Part shown: piece after piece, positions 16,743-23,204 of the stretch
Position numbering within the stretch: the first letter of the stretch is position 1
Layout: the number at the start of each line of letters is the position of its first letter
Source: Prevotella sp.
GTDB taxonomy: Bacteria > Bacteroidota > Bacteroidia > Bacteroidales > Bacteroidaceae
Length of the DNA: 50,040 nucleotides
Direction: 5' to 3'
Assembly (NCBI GenBank): GCA_017449025.1
Contig: JAFSKJ010000044.1
Span: forward strand, 1-50,040
The notes under the pieces: generated by a model
Told to the model about the DNA's origin: nothing
Seen by the model: only the letters and a program-made list of their open reading frames with translations
Database searches by the model: none
Translations under genes and position numbers: made by a program

Positions 16743-18998
16743 TTATTTGTTACTGTCCAGGAACTCGGACATGGTGTTGCTATACACGCTGCCGTAGTGG
16801 GGGGCGTTATAGACCTTGACGTGGGAGCCGGAGGTATGGGCGGCCAGGGTGTAGTAGAGGTCGCGGAGGGAGATGGCGGGGGTGGTGGCGATGGCTTCTT
16901 GGAAGCCGCGGGTGAAGCCGTTGCTGAGATAGACGCCTATGTCCTCACTCCATATATCGGCATGACTGGTTTCGTAGGGGTTGGCGGCGGTGATGAAGAG
17001 GCAGCCGGGCAGACCCTCGCAGGCTTCGCCGAGGCCGCCGCTGTAGCAGGCCTCGACGGCGAAGAGGAGCTTGCGGTAGCGCCTCCCATTAATCCCATTA
17101 ACCCCATTAACCCCATTAGCCCCAGAAAGTCCCTCAAGGATGTCGCGCATCCGGTCGTAAGCCATCGACTGCGAGCCGCCGAAGTCTAAGGAGCCGGGTG
17201 AGCCGTGGCTGCTCCAGAACACGAGCACGTTGTCGTCGGCGTCGGGGGTGAGCACCTGCGGCAGACGGTCGGAGGAGCGGCCTTGCAGGATGGCACCGAT
17301 GTCGGCAGGGGTGAGGTCGCTGAGGCGGTAGTCGATGGCGGCGCGGTCATAGACGTTGGCCCCTGTGTCGCTGATACGGAGTTCGCCGGGATGCGGATTG
17401 TTGGCATGACGGGCCACGTCGTCCTCGCAGATGAGCACGATGTGGTCGTCATCGTAGCCGTGCTGCTTCAGGAGCTGGTACATGGCGAAGACATCGGCTT
17501 GGAAGCGGTAGTTGGCCCAGCCCTTCGAGGCGGCGATGAGCAGCGCCCAGCGGTCGTCGAGGGCGGGATAGACGACGGGGGAACCGTCGTCCGCACTGAA
17601 GGTCTGCATCTTGGTGGCCGTCCAGTCCCATACGGCCTTTGCCGACGAGCTACGGCGTGAGCCCTCAGTGCTGACATATTCCGTGGTCAGGAACTGGCCG
17701 TCGTAGAGGCGCCAGCGGCGGAAGGTGCTGCCGCAGACGCTGGCATGTGTCTTCTCGTCGAACGTCCACGAGCCGCTGACACCGTCAATGTCGGGGGTGC
17801 GGCCTTCCGACAGCAGCGCGAAGTTGCGGGCCATGTCGGCAGGGAGCCACGAGCCGCCACTGCCGTCACGGCCATCGACCACGGCGAGGAGGGCGTCGTT
17901 GAGGGTCTGTCCTGTTTGCTGCTGTCCTCTTTGCTGCAACAGTGTTGCAGCATAGGCAACGAGGCAGAGGGCATCATAGAACTGCGCCTCGCCGTTCACC
18001 AGTTCTTCGCCGAAGCGCTGGCGGTAGGCTTTGTTGAAACCCGACTCCGGCGAGGCATAGAGATCGACGCCCTCGTAGGCGGCGTTCTTTACGGTCGAGG
18101 CAATCTGCTCCGACACGAAGGCATCGCTGCAATAGACTTGCGGCGTGTAGAAGTATTTGCCCTCAGGCACGGCGGCCTTGATGCGCCCGGCCTCGTCGTC
18201 GAAGGCCAGCGCCATCTGCACCGAAGAGGGGTTGAACAGCACCACGCGGTCGCTGAGGCGCCAGTCGGTGCCGCACATCTGGCGCACATACCGGCGCAGG
18301 TCAGCCTCGTCCTTGTAGAGGTACACGCCATCGACCTTCAGCCCGTACTCCTCGGCGATGAAGCCGAACCACTCGGCGTAGGCGTTGTGAGCCTCGTCGC
18401 CTTCGTCATCGTCGGCACAAAGCAGCATCACGGGCATGCGGTCGCTGCCGTACATGCTAGCGATGCCCGACAGCAGCACCTCCAGTTGGGCGATGTCGCT
18501 CTCGGCCATGTTCCAGACGTAGGGCACGTTGGCAAAGCGCCGCTGATATTCCACATGGGTGGCCGACGGCGTAATCATCGGCTTGCCGCCCGCCTTGCTC
18601 TTGCCTAATGCCAAGGCCATCTGCTCGGCACAGGCCGACGTGGTGGGGCCGACGATGGCCACGACGGTCGTGTCCTCGGCCACCTGCTGCATATACTGCT
18701 CGATGTCGGCATCGTCCTGGCTCTTGAACGTCAGTTGCAACTCCACCCGCTCGTTCATGTCCCTTTGAGCCTCAGCGATATTCTCCTGTGCCCACTTGGC
18801 CGTGCGCTCCCACCGCGCCTGCTCGCCCTGCTCCATAATGACCGCCACCTTATAGGTGTGGGTGGTGACGGACGGCGAAGACGACGAGTCGTCGGAAGAA
18901 CAAGAGGCCAGCAAAGCTGCAACGATGTTGCAGCATAGCAGACACAACAGCAGCCCCGCCTTCCCAATAATGAAAGACCGAATGCCTGACGAGACCAC
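16743..18998 (-). CDS. Lipoprotein fusing a periplasmic binding-protein domain to a C13 (legumain-like) peptidase
   Basis: From a GTG start at 18998 this is 751 aa. That start gives a compact SPII signal (GKAGLLLCLLCCNIVAALLAS with Cys33, then SSDDSSSS). The open frame extends to an ATG at 19205, but those codons translate repeat family B. Residues about 45-430 form a type-1 periplasmic binding fold like branched-chain amino-acid receptors (VAVIMEQGEQARWERTAKWA, VAIVGPTTSACAEQMALALG, GKPMITPSATH). Residues about 495-750 form a clan-CD cysteine peptidase of the C13 type: RWALLIAASKGWANYRFQAD, DDDHIVLICEDD, VFWSSHGSPG with His598, and LFAVEACYSGG with Cys651. Legumain-like enzymes cleave after Asn/Asp or act as transamidases; the substrate here is unknown. 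The PBP domain may gate the protease by ligand binding, which is inference. A 9-bp tandem repeat codes GANGVNGVNGING between the two catalytic residues. It lies downstream of a second binding-protein lipoprotein. Confidence 0.8.
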   Translation of the reverse strand: MVSSGIRSFIIGKAGLLLCLLCCNIVAALLASCSSDDSSSSPSVTTHTYKVAVIMEQGEQARWERTAKWAQENIAEAQRDMNERVELQLTFKSQDDADIEQYMQQVAEDTTVVAIVGPTTSACAEQMALALGKSKAGGKPMITPSATHVEYQRRFANVPYVWNMAESDIAQLEVLLSGIASMYGSDRMPVMLLCADDDEGDEAHNAYAEWFGFIAEEYGLKVDGVYLYKDEADLRRYVRQMCGTDWRLSDRVVLFNPSSVQMALAFDDEAGRIKAAVPEGKYFYTPQVYCSDAFVSEQIASTVKNAAYEGVDLYASPESGFNKAYRQRFGEELVNGEAQFYDALCLVAYAATLLQQRGQQQTGQTLNDALLAVVDGRDGSGGSWLPADMARNFALLSEGRTPDIDGVSGSWTFDEKTHASVCGSTFRRWRLYDGQFLTTEYVSTEGSRRSSSAKAVWDWTATKMQTFSADDGSPVVYPALDDRWALLIAASKGWANYRFQADVFAMYQLLKQHGYDDDHIVLICEDDVARHANNPHPGELRISDTGANVYDRAAIDYRLSDLTPADIGAILQGRSSDRLPQVLTPDADDNVLVFWSSHGSPGSLDFGGSQSMAYDRMRDILEGLSGANGVNGVNGINGRRYRKLLFAVEACYSGGLGEACEGLPGCLFITAANPYETSHADIWSEDIGVYLSNGFTRGFQEAIATTPAISLRDLYYTLAAHTSGSHVKVYNAPHYGSVYSNTMSEFLDSNK
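17084..17125. repeat. In-frame 9-bp tandem repeat (CCCCATTAA type)
   Basis: Four consecutive 9-bp units (TCCCATTAA, TCCCATTAA, CCCCATTAA, CCCCATTAG) plus a partial fifth lie inside the C13 domain and code an N-G-V/I repeat. The minus strand reads GGGRTTAAT, nearly the unit found at 32581-32634. Confidence 0.85.
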
Positions 18999-19196
18999 GA
19001 AAGGCCGAAGGCTTGATGAGACCACAGGCAGGGGTGCAACCCCTGTAAAAGATGACGGCACACACAAGCCCTGAAAGGGCGACAGAGCGCTCTGCCACCC
19101 CTTTGGGGTTTGTGTTACTTCCTGCATTGTATCAGGGGTTTCGCTTCGCTTCACCCCTACCTGTATTCTTGACGCCCTTTCAGGGCTAAGTTTGAC
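18972..19196. repeat. Repeat family B with a 27-bp tandem duplication, at the 5' end of the C13 gene
   Basis: 18972-18998 and 18999-19025 are imperfect tandem 27-mers (GAAAGRCCGAA...GAGACCAC). They are followed by ACCACAGGCAGGGGTG-C-AACCCCTG, AAGCCCTGAAAGGGC and further short palindromes up to CCCTTTCAGGGC. The same series (CAGGCAGGGGTG-AAACCCCTG, AAGCCCTGAAAGGGC) occurs at 49891-49950. It abuts and partly overlaps the lipoprotein signal sequence of the C13 gene. Confidence 0.7.
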
Positions 19197-19222
19197 GCAT
19201 CTCATAGAACAGTGAAAGTTGA

Positions 19223-20371
19223 TTAGTAACTACTCCCCTCGCCGCCGTAGGCTTCCCCCTCGCCACTCGGAGAGGGGGTTAGGGGGTGAGGCTTGGGGTC
19301 GGGGGTGAGGCTTTCCTTCTCCATCGCCTCCTCCTTATATTTCTCATATAGCCGTTGGAACGTGTCGGGGTCGCCGTAGCGGGCATCCCAGATGTTCAGG
19401 TGCTGCGCGAAGCGGGGCGTGATGACGATGTCGGCGGCGCCGTCCTTCATGCCGAGGCGCTGGCGGGCGGGCCATTCGCGACCGGCGAGCCAGTCGGCGA
19501 GGTACTGCTTCAGCACGTCGCCGATGCGGATGACCACCGAGAAGGGGATGCGCGACGAGAGGCCCGTCTGGTCCACGTCCATGCCCACCATCAGCGCCGT
19601 CGTAAACTCGTTGTCGTTCAGGTAGCGCAGCACGCCCGCCTCCGAGCCGCCCAAGAGCGGGAATATCATCTCGTCGTAATTCAGCACCTTGTCGGCCCTT
19701 CGGGTGATATAGCGATAGGCTGAGTCGGGCATGGCGAAGCCTGACGCCCCCTCGGCCAGATAATGTACCGTGGTTTGGCAGGGCCTTTCTTCGAACTCGC
19801 CAGCATACGACTTACGCGCCTCCTGGAATCCGGCCACCGATTCCTCCAGCAGCGTAATGCCCGGTGTAGCCGTCAGGACGAGCGCATCGAATCCCTGCGA
19901 CATCGCGCCGGCCAGCCAGCTCACGCCGTAACGGGAGATGATTACCGTCGAGATGCCGTCAATCTCCGCATCGCTCTCGAAGAGCAGCACGCGACTGCTT
20001 TTGCCCGAGAGCGTTGCGCGGTTGCTCCGTGCTATCGTTTCGTAAACAGAACTGCCGAGGATGAGCACCGCCGAGTCCTGCGCCGCGTTCTCTGTGAGCC
20101 ACTGGCGGTACATCGTCTGCGCCTCCGTCTCGTCCTTGGGCAGCAGCAGTCGCAGCCGCGTCCCGGTCTCGCCCGCAAAGGCAAAGACGCCCTCCGCCGC
20201 CGCATCGTTGTAGCCGTTGTCGCCCAGTCCGTTGGGCGTCGCCATCAGCGTCACCGTGGCCAGCCTCGCCAGCCCTTCGTCCCGTCCCGTCGGCCTATCA
20301 TCATCGCTGCTGCATGCCGACAAAGCCAGCACGCAGCAGAGCGGGACGATGTAATACCATAGTTTCTTCAT
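19223..20371 (-). CDS. BMP/PnrA-like substrate-binding lipoprotein
   Basis: The ATG at 20371 gives MKKLWYYIVPLCCVLALSAC with lipobox Cys20; starts at 20380 and 20395 are also in frame. GLGDNGYNDAAAEGVFAFA near residue 45 matches the basic-membrane-protein/PnrA signature (G-G-x-x-D-x-x-F/Y-N), a family that binds nucleosides or other small ligands for ABC import or sensing. No ABC permease or ATPase is nearby. The next gene, in the same direction, is the binding-protein/C13-peptidase fusion (spacing 17 bases to its longest possible start), so the pair may form a two-receptor sensory or proteolytic unit (inference). The last ~25 residues (PHPLTPSPSGEGEAYGGEG and on to the stop) are encoded by a family A palindromic repeat, so the C-terminus is repeat-derived. 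Confidence 0.75.
   Translation of the reverse strand: MKKLWYYIVPLCCVLALSACSSDDDRPTGRDEGLARLATVTLMATPNGLGDNGYNDAAAEGVFAFAGETGTRLRLLLPKDETEAQTMYRQWLTENAAQDSAVLILGSSVYETIARSNRATLSGKSSRVLLFESDAEIDGISTVIISRYGVSWLAGAMSQGFDALVLTATPGITLLEESVAGFQEARKSYAGEFEERPCQTTVHYLAEGASGFAMPDSAYRYITRRADKVLNYDEMIFPLLGGSEAGVLRYLNDNEFTTALMVGMDVDQTGLSSRIPFSVVIRIGDVLKQYLADWLAGREWPARQRLGMKDGAADIVITPRFAQHLNIWDARYGDPDTFQRLYEKYKEEAMEKESLTPDPKPHPLTPSPSGEGEAYGGEGSSY
19232..19312. repeat. Palindromic repeat, family A, degenerate copy (encodes a protein C-terminus)
   Basis: ACTCCCCTCGCCGCCGTAGG, CTTCCCCCTCGCC-ACTC-GGAGAGGGGG, TTAGGGGGTGAG and a second GGGGGTGAG follow the arm structure of the elements at 1-113 and 49653-49775. 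The BMP-lipoprotein frame stays open across it and stops only 9 bases beyond. Confidence 0.65.
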
Positions 20372-20418
20372 ATCTGTCATTTTACGTTTACTCATTCATT
20401 CCACTGAGACAAACGGCA

Positions 20419-20450
20419 CCGCCGCGACTCCTTGCGGAAAGTCGCGGCGG
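20419..20450 (-). terminator. Putative terminator hairpin after the ParE-like toxin gene
   Basis: CCGCCGCGACT (20419-20429) and AGTCGCGGCGG (20440-20450) form a perfect 11-bp GC stem with a 10-base loop, 29 bases past the toxin stop. The U tract is poor. Confidence 0.5.
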
Positions 20451-20478
20451 CGGATAATTCTTCTGTATGGGGGATGCG

Positions 20479-20745
20479 CTACTTCACTCTTGCGGCCTGC
20501 TCCTCAGGCTCACAGCGCGTGTCCCAGAAGGCTACGATGTAGATGACATCGTCGTCAATGCGATACACCATCTTGTTCAAGCCGTTCACGATGACACTGC
20601 GGTGGGTTGCGGCATGACTGGCGAAGAGCGGGTCAATCTGACCGATGCCGGGGCTGCGCATCAGCTTCCGTGCTGCCTTGTCCACATCCTGGACGAACTT
20701 CCTCTTGCGCTTGTAGCCAAACTGCTCGCGTACGTACTCGGCCAC
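20479..20745 (-). CDS. RelE/ParE-family toxin (N-terminally short, GTG start)
   Basis: 88 aa from a GTG at 20745. AEYVREQFGYKRKRKFVQDV, the PLFASHAATHRSVIVNGLNKMVYRIDDD core and YIVAFWDTRCEPEEQA match the RelE/ParE fold common in Bacteroidales. Relatives carry about 15 more residues at the N-terminus (first strand and start of helix 1). Upstream in this frame only NRQREQ can be added before a TGA, so the expected Met-first strand is missing. The antitoxin frame instead runs 113 bases into this gene. A small deletion or frameshift at the junction is the simplest explanation, and the toxin may be inactive. Confidence 0.7.
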   Translation of the reverse strand: MAEYVREQFGYKRKRKFVQDVDKAARKLMRSPGIGQIDPLFASHAATHRSVIVNGLNKMVYRIDDDVIYIVAFWDTRCEPEEQAARVK

Positions 20746-21022
20746 CTGTTCCCTCTGCCTGTTGGTCTTCTTCCCACTCGCGCATCATGTCTTCATGCGA
20801 GATGGTCTCGCCGGCTGCTATCTGGCGTTCTGCCTCGTCAATCATGGCGTTGATGTCATCCATCGTGTAGCGCTTCATCGGAGGCTCTGCCGGGGCAGGC
20901 TTAATGCTTTCGATAATCATGATGGCCAGCTCTTTCTTCTGGCTGTCGTCCATGTCCTTCACCAAGCTCCAGTAGTAGCTCATGGGGTGAGTGGTACGTC
21001 TTTTCCTAACAGTTGCTTCCAT
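20633..21022 (-). CDS. Antitoxin partner of the ParE-like toxin, with an aberrant overlapping C-terminus
   Basis: From the ATG at 21022 (MEATVRKRRTTHPMSYYWSL) the protein is 129 aa; 21058 is an alternative start. The body (SYYWSLVKDMDDSQKKELAIMI, MDDINAMIDEAERQIAAGE, ISHEDMMREWEED) is typical of the short helical antitoxins paired with this toxin family, which normally end about here. The remaining ~40 residues (QQAEGTGGRVRTRAVWLQAQ and on) are the toxin sequence read out of frame, so the natural stop appears to have been lost. In a normal pair the antitoxin binds the toxin and represses the promoter. Confidence 0.65.
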   Translation of the reverse strand: MEATVRKRRTTHPMSYYWSLVKDMDDSQKKELAIMIIESIKPAPAEPPMKRYTMDDINAMIDEAERQIAAGETISHEDMMREWEEDQQAEGTGGRVRTRAVWLQAQEEVRPGCGQGSTEADAQPRHRSD

Positions 21023-21071
21023 ATCTTCGTTGTTTTTGTTATACCTTAGTTTCTTCATATAGCGCTGGCTA

Positions 21072-21332
21072 TTACTTTTTCCCTTTCTTCCTTTTCCCTA
21101 AATACCATTCGGCGAATGCCTTCCTCGATATGTCGAGGTCACGCAAGTTGTTGCGAACGATAAACTCGGGAATCGGGTCGATGTGCGTCTGAAAGATGAC
21201 GGGGCGCGTGATGCCTTGCTTCTCCCATTTCTCATGGCCTTCATTGCCATTGTCCACACGGACGCATCCCACATATTCAAGGAAATCCTCAAATTCAGCA
21301 ATCGAAATATTGCTCAGTCTGACAGTGTTCAT
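21072..21332 (-). CDS. hicA: HicA-like toxin (YcfA family)
   Basis: 86 aa. It has a HicA-type double-stranded-RNA-binding-like fold pattern: FEDFLEYVGCVRVDNGNEGHEKWEK, with the glycine-histidine step used by HicA for RNA cleavage, then PVIFQTHIDPIPEFIVRNNL and a basic KRKKGKK tail. HicA toxins degrade mRNA. The ATG overlaps the TGA of the upstream hicB-like gene (ATGA), so expression is coupled. Slightly longer and more divergent than canonical ~60-aa HicA. Confidence 0.75.
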   Translation of the reverse strand: MNTVRLSNISIAEFEDFLEYVGCVRVDNGNEGHEKWEKQGITRPVIFQTHIDPIPEFIVRNNLRDLDISRKAFAEWYLGKRKKGKK

Positions 21333-21697
21333 GCGTAGGCAGCTTTCAGGTCAGTGATATTGCGTATCATTCTGTACTCCGGCTTCTTGAACACGTTGCG
21401 CAATTGTGTGCGCCGAAGCAAAGTGCCTATCTCCGGCCCCTTCGCCTTGCGCAATCTCACATCCCATCCATGACGCTTCAAGTCCTTGTCCAGCGTATCG
21501 TGCTCCATTTGGAACTTCACATACTCCTTCAGGGCATATTCGAAATCAAGACGGGCGGCTTCCTCCGTGCGGTCATAGCCAGAAAGATCGAGCGATGGGC
21601 AGTAGGCCACAAAGACATCGTTCTCCTTGAACACATACACCGAGACCGACACCTCCATCGTTCCCTTCGTTTTGCTGAATATAATGCTGTCAATCAT
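21329..21697 (-). CDS. hicB: HicB-like antitoxin
   Basis: 122 aa from the ATG at 21697 (MIDSIIFSKTKGTMEVSVSV). The ATG at 21733 lies within the -7 promoter box and is rejected. EVSVSVYVFKENDVFVAYCPSLDLSGYDRTEEAARLDFEYALKEYV is the partially degraded RNase-H-like fold typical of HicB (VFxAYCPSLDLSGxGxTxEEA). The C-terminal part (about 80-122, RKAKGPEIGTLLRRTQLRNV and on) probably binds DNA or toxin. It would neutralise the HicA-like product encoded immediately downstream. Confidence 0.75.
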   Translation of the reverse strand: MIDSIIFSKTKGTMEVSVSVYVFKENDVFVAYCPSLDLSGYDRTEEAARLDFEYALKEYVKFQMEHDTLDKDLKRHGWDVRLRKAKGPEIGTLLRRTQLRNVFKKPEYRMIRNITDLKAAYA

Positions 21698-21730
21698 ACT
21701 ATCCTTCTTTCGTGATACCGTTTTCGCGTG

Positions 21731-21738
21731 CAAAGATA
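21731..21738 (-). promoter_or_regulatory. -7 promoter box of the hicBA pair
   Basis: The minus strand reads TATCTTTG (TAnnTTTG), 34 bases before the ATG at 21697. A -33 box is not clear. Confidence 0.55.
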
Positions 21739-21852
21739 CAACTTTTCTTTGAAACGGGCCGCAGATTCGTCAATTATTTGCGGAAAATCATGTCCGGGGA
21801 GAGCATTTTCCCCAGAAATATCCAAACTGTGTGTGCGGTTGATCCTCAATAT

Positions 21853-22055
21853 GACCGCAAAGCGGTCGCCTCTCAATAACCGGGGGTTCGTAGTACCCCC
21901 GGACTGCTGATGTCTGGGTAAATCGACCCTGGAGGGGTCGCCCATTGGCGGCGGTGGGGCACCCTGTCGGAGTGCATGTCGCGGTGGCTGTCATCTGTCC
22001 GGGGGTGCGGCTGTCGCCGTACCCTCGGTTACTGAGCGAAGACGCTTTCAGCGTC
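21853..22055. repeat. 203-bp structured repeat, family C, copy 1
   Basis: Bounded by two short palindromes (GACCGCAAAGCGGTC at 21853-21867 and GACGCTTTCAGCGTC at 22041-22055). It contains CTCAATAACCGGGGG, GACCCTGGAGGGGTCG and GCACCCTGTCGGAGTGC hairpins and matches 29025-29226 segment by segment. Differences in several stems are compensatory, for example GACCC/GGGTC here versus GACTC/GAGTC in the other copy. Confidence 0.75.
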
Positions 22056-22118
22056 AATCCAGCCGCACAGAAATATCCGTTTGTCTCAGTAAGTCAAAGA
22101 ACGCTTGCCGTCCCGTCG

Positions 22119-22410
22119 CTTGCGGAACTCCCGACGAGGACTCCGTTCACGGTTTCGCGGACTGCGGAAGTGCCAACGAGGACTCGGAACATGGTTTCGC
22201 GGCGTGCGCGGGTCATTCCGAGCCGCCGTTCATTGTTTCGCGGCGTGCGGAAGTGCCAACGAGGACTCCGTTCACGGTTTCGCGGCGTGCGCGGGTCATT
22301 CCGAGTGCTCGGCGGGACTTTCGCAGCGTGCGCCACCGCCGCCGAGGTCTTGGGGAGCGTTTTTCCGGGCAGAAAAAGTCCCGCCGAGGACTCCGGCGGC
22401 ACTTTTCTAC
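22119..22410. repeat. Degenerate ~42-bp tandem array (about seven units)
   Basis: GGTTTCGCGG-like cores begin at 22151, 22193, 22234, 22276, 22317, 22359 and 22401, a period of 41-42 bases. Between cores, CGTGCGGAAGTGCCAACGAG- and CGTGCGCGGGTCATTCCGAG-type blocks alternate. The array starts right at the 3' end of the DUF6261 gene, its last unit overlapping the final codons. Both strands are open in places, but no gene is credible. Confidence 0.75.
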
Positions 22411-23090
22411 GCTTCGGAAGCGGCTTCCGGCTCCACCGGCGTCTCGCTGCCGCCGTCCTCGGCGGGCTTGTGGCTGCGACCCTGCTGGTACTGCAGGTTC
22501 ACCTTGTCCATGTCCTGCTGGATGTACTGGGCCACCTGCTCCAGGGCGGCGGCCATCTCGCCCTTCATGTAGCTGGCGCCCTCCGTCTGCCGCTGCTGCA
22601 TCAGGGCGGCAATCTCGGCGGTCAGCGTGTTGGCCTTCTGGACGAGGGCGGCGAGGCCCATGGCCTGCAGGTCGGCCAAGCGGTCGGCCTGTGCATAGAC
22701 CTGCGCGATGTTCTGCCACTTGGCGTTCTGCGCCATCAGCGCCTCGTCGCGGCGGTACTCAAAGGCCTTGAAGGGCTGGTACACGCGGCGTCCGCGCACG
22801 GCGTCCTCCTCGTCGGGCAGCTCCATCCAGTAGCGGGCCACCCACTCCACGACCTTCGTCACCTTGTCGCGCGCCGTGTCCTTCTGGCCGATGACTTCGG
22901 TCAGGAACGACTTGGTGCTCTGCTTGTAGGCGGTGTCGTAGCGCTGGAGGGCGGCGTGGAACTGCTGGCGCAGACCGATGAGCTGCGGGTTCTGGGTTTC
23001 CAACTCGGCCAGTCGGCTGTCGATGAGCGTGATGAGCGTGAAGTAGAGCGCCAGGTCGTACTTCGTCCATGAGTTGTACGTAATCTGCAT
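22407..23090 (-). CDS. DUF6261 family protein
   Basis: 227 aa, no signal peptide or membrane segment, mostly helical. The opening (MQITYNSWTKYDLALYFTLI), the TFDxxYK-like middle (ALQRYDTAYKQSTKSFLTEV) and a Gln/Ala-rich helical second half fit the Bacteroidales-specific DUF6261 family, whose function is unknown. The C-terminus is Pro/Glu-rich (EDGGSETPVEPEAASEA) and runs directly into the 42-bp tandem array, so the tail length may vary between strains. The assignment is from memory of the family pattern. Confidence 0.65.
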   Translation of the reverse strand: MQITYNSWTKYDLALYFTLITLIDSRLAELETQNPQLIGLRQQFHAALQRYDTAYKQSTKSFLTEVIGQKDTARDKVTKVVEWVARYWMELPDEEDAVRGRRVYQPFKAFEYRRDEALMAQNAKWQNIAQVYAQADRLADLQAMGLAALVQKANTLTAEIAALMQQRQTEGASYMKGEMAAALEQVAQYIQQDMDKVNLQYQQGRSHKPAEDGGSETPVEPEAASEA

Positions 23091-23145
23091 AATCTTAAAG
23101 TGTTTTTAGTGAATAATTATTGTTGATTGTCTCTCGGGAGTTTAA

Positions 23146-23180
23146 GCGGGGGGCAGGACAGTGTGCCTGTCCCCCCCCGC
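23146..23180 (-). terminator. Putative terminator of the MACPF operon
   Basis: GCGGGGGGCAGGACA (23146-23160) pairs with TGTCCCCCCCCGC (23168-23180), 25 bases past the MACPF stop. The minus strand then reads TTAAACTCC without a strong U run. Confidence 0.5.
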
Positions 23181-23204
23181 ACAACCATGGTCAAGGATGG
23201 ATGA

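Noticed and set aside
18999-19205. N-terminal extension of the C13 lipoprotein from the ATG at 19205
   Set aside because: It translates repeat family B and would place the lipoprotein signal about 80 residues inside the protein.
20350-21060. Duplicated start region: ATAG/TTAG-TTTCTTCATAT at 20358 and 21048
   Set aside because: Both encode MKKL-type starts; the match is short and MKK starts are common, so chance is sufficient.
22119-22410. CRISPR array
   Set aside because: Repeat and spacer blocks are both repeated, units are degenerate with a 42-bp period, and no cas genes are nearby.
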